Origin: Planctomycetaceae bacterium UBA4732
GTDB taxonomy: Bacteria > Planctomycetota > Planctomycetia > Gemmatales > Gemmataceae
Assembly: GCA_002404095.1 (NCBI GenBank)
Contig: DHJA01000114.1
Location: forward strand, 1-9,703
DNA length: 9,703 nucleotides
Direction: 5' to 3'
In this document: piece by piece, positions 6,656-9,703 of the stretch
Position numbering within the stretch: position 1 is the stretch's first letter
Layout: every line of letters starts with the position of its first letter
Translations under genes and position numbers: made by a program
The notes under the pieces: generated by a model
Told to the model about the DNA's origin: nothing
The model's input: only the letters and a program-made list of their open reading frames with translations
The model's database searches: none

Positions 6656-8419
6656 TCATTTTGGCAGCGCGGCCGCGTCGGTGCGCGTCTCCTGGCCGGC
6701 CACGGCGCCCGCGTACAGGCGCACGTCCACGCGCTGAGCCTTGGACAGGTCGATACCCTCGTGCGCTAGGTCAAATTCCAAGCGCGGCTCTTCGCTCAGG
6801 TGCAGCGGCAACCGCACCGTAAACGTGCTGCCGCGGCCCAGGTCGCTCTGCAACGTCACTTCGCCTCCCAGCAGCTTCGACAACTCGCGCACGATCGACA
6901 GGCCGAGGCCGGTGCCGGCGTGTTCGCGCGTCAACGCACTACCGGCCTGGCGGAATTTCTCAAATACCAACTCCTGCTCTTCCGTCGCGATGCCGACGCC
7001 GGTGTCCGTTACCGTCAACGTGAAGTGCGTGTTGTCGGCCGAAACCTTGAGCAGTACGCGGCCGCCTTCCGGCGTGAATTTCACGGCGTTGGACAGCAAA
7101 TTCGACAAGATTTGTTGTAGCTTTACCACATCTTGGCGCAACAGAGGAACGTCTGGCGCGAGAGCGCTGCGCAGATCGATGTTCTTCTTCTCGGCCATCG
7201 GACGGAACATCGTCAGTAAGCCCTCGCAAATATCGAATATACTGAATTCGGAAACGCGCACGTGCATTTTGCCGGCTTCGATCTTTGCGAGATCGAGAAT
7301 GTCGTTGATAAGGGCCAGCAACTGTTCACCGCTCGAACGGATGTTGCTCACCCAGCGCGCCTGCTTGTCGTTCAGCCCGACGGCGGATTGTAAAACCTCG
7401 CTGAATCCGAGGATGGAATTGAGCGGCGTGCGCAATTCATGGCTCATGGTGGCCAGGAAATCGCTCTTGAGCCGATTGGATTCGTACAGCGCCAGGTTGG
7501 CCTGCGCCAGCTCGTCCACCTTGCGGTCGAGGTCGCCGTTGACCTTGCGCAGCCGGTCTTGCATGTTCACAAGGTTGCGCAACATGCGATTAAAAGCGTG
7601 GCTCAAATCCTCGAATTCATCGCCGGTTTGGATCTCGCTGCGGACGTTTAGTTCGCCGGCGCTGATGGCGTCGCTGACTTCCTTGAGATGCTTGACCGGC
7701 TTGACGATCACGTAGCGCACGATGAGATAACTGCCGGCCATGATGAGGATGGCCGTCACCAGGGCCGTGGAGATTAGCACGGCCCGGTTGACGTGGACGC
7801 CGTCTTCAATGGCCTGGATGGCGTCGCCCGGAACTTCGATCTTGACCAGCGCGATCAGGTCCTTCGCCTGCATTTCGGGCAAGTCCGGGTTGGCGCGGCG
7901 CCTATTTTCGCGGTGACACTTCAAGCAGGTTTCGCTCGCGCGGACGGCCCCATAATAAAGATGGGAGCCGTTGGACAGAAGGAGTTCGTTGTCTTCTTTC
8001 TTGTTGGGGTCGTCCATGAACTCTTTGAGCCTTTGCACCGTGTAGTTGTCCAACGGCATCTGTTCGGGCCTGGTATTGGGCGTCACTTTCCATATGCGGT
8101 ATTCACCCAACGACCCCGGTACGCCCCAATCGCGATGGAATTCTTCAAGTTCTTGCTCGATCGCCTGGCTTTCTTCGGCGCCGGGCGCGTTGGCGGAAGA
8201 GTTCGGATGGCAGATGGTGGTAACCTGATGGTCTACGATCTGATTAACGAGAAAGCGACAGGTGATAGGGAGCTGGTCGTAAGCGAGGCCTTCCGTCTGG
8301 CGGGCGTACAGCCAAAAGCTGCTGGTGATGAGCAGCAGGATGAACGCGCCGAACAGGAAACGGCACTTCCGTTCCAGGTTCGTCTCGCCAAGCAGACGTT
8401 TGAAGGCGCGATAGGACAT
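6656..8419 (-). CDS. Membrane sensor histidine kinase with periplasmic c-type-heme (DUF3365/Tll0287-like) domain
   Basis: From the ATG at 8419 the protein is 587 residues. TM1 is at about 21-38 and TM2 at about 213-238. The periplasmic domain between them carries a heme-attachment motif CLKCH (165-169) after YYGAVRASET, in the pattern of the DUF3365/Tll0287-like c-type heme family. C70-H71 lies earlier in the same domain. A HAMP domain follows at about 239-292, then a coiled coil, HisKA with H327 in MSHELRTPLNS, and an ATPase domain with an N box near 440-448, DTGVGI (472-477) and GTGLGL (502-507). A tail of about 45 residues follows. There is no receiver domain, so a partner response regulator should exist elsewhere. 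Redox or gas sensing is the likely input, by family. The chosen start has AAGAG about ten bases upstream and lies 17 nt after the mutM stop; an in-frame ATG at 8461 would overlap mutM. Confidence 0.93.
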   Translation of the reverse strand: MSYRAFKRLLGETNLERKCRFLFGAFILLLITSSFWLYARQTEGLAYDQLPITCRFLVNQIVDHQVTTICHPNSSANAPGAEESQAIEQELEEFHRDWGVPGSLGEYRIWKVTPNTRPEQMPLDNYTVQRLKEFMDDPNKKEDNELLLSNGSHLYYGAVRASETCLKCHRENRRRANPDLPEMQAKDLIALVKIEVPGDAIQAIEDGVHVNRAVLISTALVTAILIMAGSYLIVRYVIVKPVKHLKEVSDAISAGELNVRSEIQTGDEFEDLSHAFNRMLRNLVNMQDRLRKVNGDLDRKVDELAQANLALYESNRLKSDFLATMSHELRTPLNSILGFSEVLQSAVGLNDKQARWVSNIRSSGEQLLALINDILDLAKIEAGKMHVRVSEFSIFDICEGLLTMFRPMAEKKNIDLRSALAPDVPLLRQDVVKLQQILSNLLSNAVKFTPEGGRVLLKVSADNTHFTLTVTDTGVGIATEEQELVFEKFRQAGSALTREHAGTGLGLSIVRELSKLLGGEVTLQSDLGRGSTFTVRLPLHLSEEPRLEFDLAHEGIDLSKAQRVDVRLYAGAVAGQETRTDAAALPK

Positions 8420-8436
8420 AAAACAACTCTTAGCTA

Positions 8437-9261
8437 TCAGCTTTTCTGGCACTGGGGACAATAGTGGGTGGACCGTCCGGCCAGGCGAACGCGCTCGATC
8501 ACGGCCGTACAGCGATTGCAGGGTCGGCCCGTGCAGCCGTAGACGCGGAATTCGTTTTGGAACGCCCCGCGCAAGCCGGAGCCGCCGACGTAATCGCGGA
8601 TTGTCGAACCGCGGCCTTCGATGGCCCGATTCAACACGCTCGCCACGGCCTGGCGCAAGCGGTCGGCCGCCTCATCGCCCAATGCCGACGCGATCAGGCT
8701 CGGATGCAGTCGCGCCTCGAACAACGCCTCGTCCGCGTAGATGTTGCCGACGCCGGCCACGACGCCCTGGTCGAGCAGCACGGCCTTCACGCAACGCGAA
8801 GTAGACGCCATTCGCTGTCGCCAATAGGCGGGATCGAGGCCAAACGGCTCCGGCCCCAGACCGGACGCCGTGAAGGACGCCTCGACTTCTTCCTCGGAGG
8901 GGAACAGCGTGGCGCTGCCGAAGCGGCGCACGTCGCGGAAGCGCAACTGCCGTATAGGCTCGTCGAGGTCGAAGCGCAGATGCGTATGCGCCTTCCTCGG
9001 TTCATCGGTGGATGTAACGGTCAACTGCCCTGTCATGCCCAGGTGGATGACGAGCCGGCCGCCGTCGTCCAGTTCCAGCACGATCCACTTGCCCCGGCGC
9101 CGCACCGCCTCGACGCGCCGACCGACGAGGCGCTTTTTCCACGCGGCCTTCCACGGCTTCCGCAGGGCGAGACGGCCGGCCCATGCGCTGGTGAAGCGCC
9201 GGCCGACGAGCAACGGACGCAAATCGCGGACGACGGTTTCGACTTCCGGCAGTTCCGGCAT
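8437..9261 (-). CDS. mutM: Formamidopyrimidine-DNA glycosylase (Fpg/MutM), bifunctional glycosylase/AP lyase
   Basis: The 274-residue product has the normal length and all landmarks of the family. It removes oxidised purines such as 8-oxoguanine and nicks the resulting abasic site. The N-terminus MPELPEVETV supplies catalytic P2 and E3. K58 in RRRGKW is the conserved lysine, with HLGMTGQL at 73-80, GLGPEPF at 134-140 and GVGNIYADEAL at 170-180. The C-terminal zinc finger has C248, C251, C268 and C271; C243 in VYGCTGRPC replaces the more usual arginine and is an extra cysteine. A weak GAGAAG precedes the ATG and a perfect TATAAT lies 25 bp upstream. It is the first gene of the leftward cluster and sits 17 nt before the heme-kinase gene, so the two are probably co-transcribed. 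The endonuclease VIII (Nei) branch is less likely, given the MPELPEVE start, the FQ segment and the four-cysteine finger. Confidence 0.97.
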   Translation of the reverse strand: MPELPEVETVVRDLRPLLVGRRFTSAWAGRLALRKPWKAAWKKRLVGRRVEAVRRRGKWIVLELDDGGRLVIHLGMTGQLTVTSTDEPRKAHTHLRFDLDEPIRQLRFRDVRRFGSATLFPSEEEVEASFTASGLGPEPFGLDPAYWRQRMASTSRCVKAVLLDQGVVAGVGNIYADEALFEARLHPSLIASALGDEAADRLRQAVASVLNRAIEGRGSTIRDYVGGSGLRGAFQNEFRVYGCTGRPCNRCTAVIERVRLAGRSTHYCPQCQKS

Positions 9262-9285
9262 TGGCGCTTCTCACGGGGCAGCGCG

Positions 9286-9291
9286 ATTATA
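9286..9291 (-). promoter_or_regulatory. Candidate -10 box for the mutM transcript
   Basis: The minus strand reads TATAAT here, 24 nt before the mutM ATG, in an otherwise GC-rich stretch. This would leave a leader of roughly 18 nt. No good -35 hexamer is present at 16-18 nt, so the promoter could depend on an activator or an alternative sigma factor, or the box could be chance. Confidence 0.4.
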
Positions 9292-9398
9292 CGGCGTCTG
9301 ACGGCGGCGTACTACACCGCCTTGAGACTCTGTTCCGATCATGTCATGGTTAGAATGGGCGAGTTGCGAAGAGTTTAGCACTTCTTGCCGCTAACCGC

Positions 9399-9428
9399 TT
9401 GCACAACCACGGCGGGCCGTGTAAGAAT
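9399..9428 (+). promoter_or_regulatory. Weak candidate promoter for the right-hand, plus-strand gene
   Basis: TTGCAC (9399-9404) is followed 18 nt later by AAGAAT (9423-9428), each matching four of six consensus bases. It lies in the 247-nt divergent gap between mutM and the phosphoketolase-like segment, about 80 bp before the ATG at 9509. Apart from this and the mutM -10 box I see no gene or RNA in that gap. Confidence 0.2.
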
Positions 9429-9508
9429 AGATTCGCTCCGCCCAATAATCCCGTTAGCGGTTCTACTCCTCCCTTGTCAGAACCGCATTACGGGAGACTG
9501 TCCCCAAC

Positions 9509-9703
9509 ATGACCACCGACGACGCGCTCCCCCCAGCAATGCCGCCGCTGCGAACGGTCCGACCGTCGCGCCGAGCATTTCCACCTCCCCGTCCGCGCCG
9601 GCGACCGCCACGGCGACCGCCAACTCAACCCCTTCGGCGCCGCCTTTGACAACCCCGACTTGATCGTCGCCTGCGTCGTCGGCGACGGCGAGGCCGAGAC
9701 CGG
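9509..9703 (+). pseudogene. Damaged or chimeric 5' end ending in phosphoketolase sequence (runs off the window)
   Basis: Codons in the frame that includes 9633-9635 give [16 protein letters not shown] from 9645 onward. This closely matches the thiamine-diphosphate-binding region of xylulose-5-phosphate/fructose-6-phosphate phosphoketolase (GDGEAETG is in the ThDP motif). In known phosphoketolases this segment follows roughly 150 or more residues, including a GGIPSH...HEGGELGYSL stretch, and that part is absent. The frame is open only from 9513 and contains no start codon before 9660. The ATG at 9509 (MTTDDALP) is one frame off. From about 9530 onward, third positions in the phosphoketolase frame are almost all G or C, while the ATG frame loses that bias, so a one-base shift near the C6 run at 9529-9534 is likely. 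Residues between the run and FGAAF match no family I recognise. It may be a remnant, a fusion or an assembly chimera. Confidence 0.6.

Noticed and set aside
6741..7715. Plus-strand open frame of 324 codons opposite the heme kinase
   Set aside because: Antisense shadow of the HAMP, HisKA and ATPase regions; Ser/Arg-rich product with no domain.
8464..9378. Plus-strand open frame of 304 codons opposite mutM
   Set aside because: The minus strand encodes a full-length, motif-complete MutM here, and the plus-strand product has no family features.
9388..9460. Inverted repeat CCGCTAAC / GTTAGCGG flanking the weak promoter
   Set aside because: Only 8 bp per arm with 57 nt between. This is expected by chance often enough that I do not call an operator.
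9385..9663. Plus-strand 92-codon frame near the right end
   Set aside because: Low-complexity Ala/Thr/Pro product with poor third-position bias. The phosphoketolase frame overlaps it and is clearly the coding one.
1..9703. CRISPR array, tRNA, rRNA, riboswitch or transposase gene
   Set aside because: I saw no spaced direct repeats, tRNA-like cloverleaf, rRNA segment, known riboswitch core or transposase motif on either strand by eye.

Overview
The window reads as GC-rich bacterial chromosome, most likely from a planctomycete of the Gemmata type. The reasons are family-level: an exported C25-type caspase-fold peptidase, a c-type-heme sensor kinase, a hybrid kinase feeding a diguanylate cyclase, weak or absent Shine-Dalgarno sites, and three kinds of short palindromic repeat in the gaps that I recall from Gemmataceae genomes. 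No marker gene fixes the taxon, so this is inference. No tRNA, rRNA, CRISPR array or transposase gene was seen, and no gap between genes exceeds 300 bases.

Layout: seven genes run leftward on the minus strand, in transcription order from the right. (1) mutM (8437-9261), a formamidopyrimidine-DNA glycosylase. (2) A membrane histidine kinase with a periplasmic CxxCH heme-type sensor domain (6656-8419), starting 17 nt after mutM. (3) A 132-bp modular palindromic element (6514-6645) filling the next gap. (4) A secreted C25-like cysteine peptidase (4890-6500). (5) A small cytosolic PsbP/DUF1795-like protein (4447-4872), 17 nt downstream. (6) A 137-residue protein of unknown function (3896-4309) with its own candidate promoter. 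(7) A nonamer tandem repeat that is also a perfect 38-bp palindrome (3833-3870). (8) A CHASE3-PAS-HisKA-HATPase-REC-HPt hybrid kinase (1067-3739). (9) A REC-GGDEF response regulator (153-1070), overlapping the kinase by ATGA. A 23-bp-arm inverted repeat (54-121) follows the last gene.

The two left-most genes look like a complete phosphorelay, His-Asp-His-Asp, ending in c-di-GMP synthesis. The mutM plus heme-kinase pair could link oxidative DNA repair to redox or gas sensing; that link is inferred from spacing only. The target of the heme kinase is not in the window.

At the right edge a divergent plus-strand coding segment (from about 9509) ends in an unmistakable phosphoketolase thiamine-diphosphate-site sequence. 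It lacks the family's usual N-terminal region and has no intact start in that frame. It is a frameshifted remnant, a true fusion, or an assembly chimera at a contig end.

I found no obviously new multi-gene defence or biosynthetic system. The most unusual content is the set of structured repeats between genes, the damaged phosphoketolase-like end, and the sensor and protease neighbourhood.
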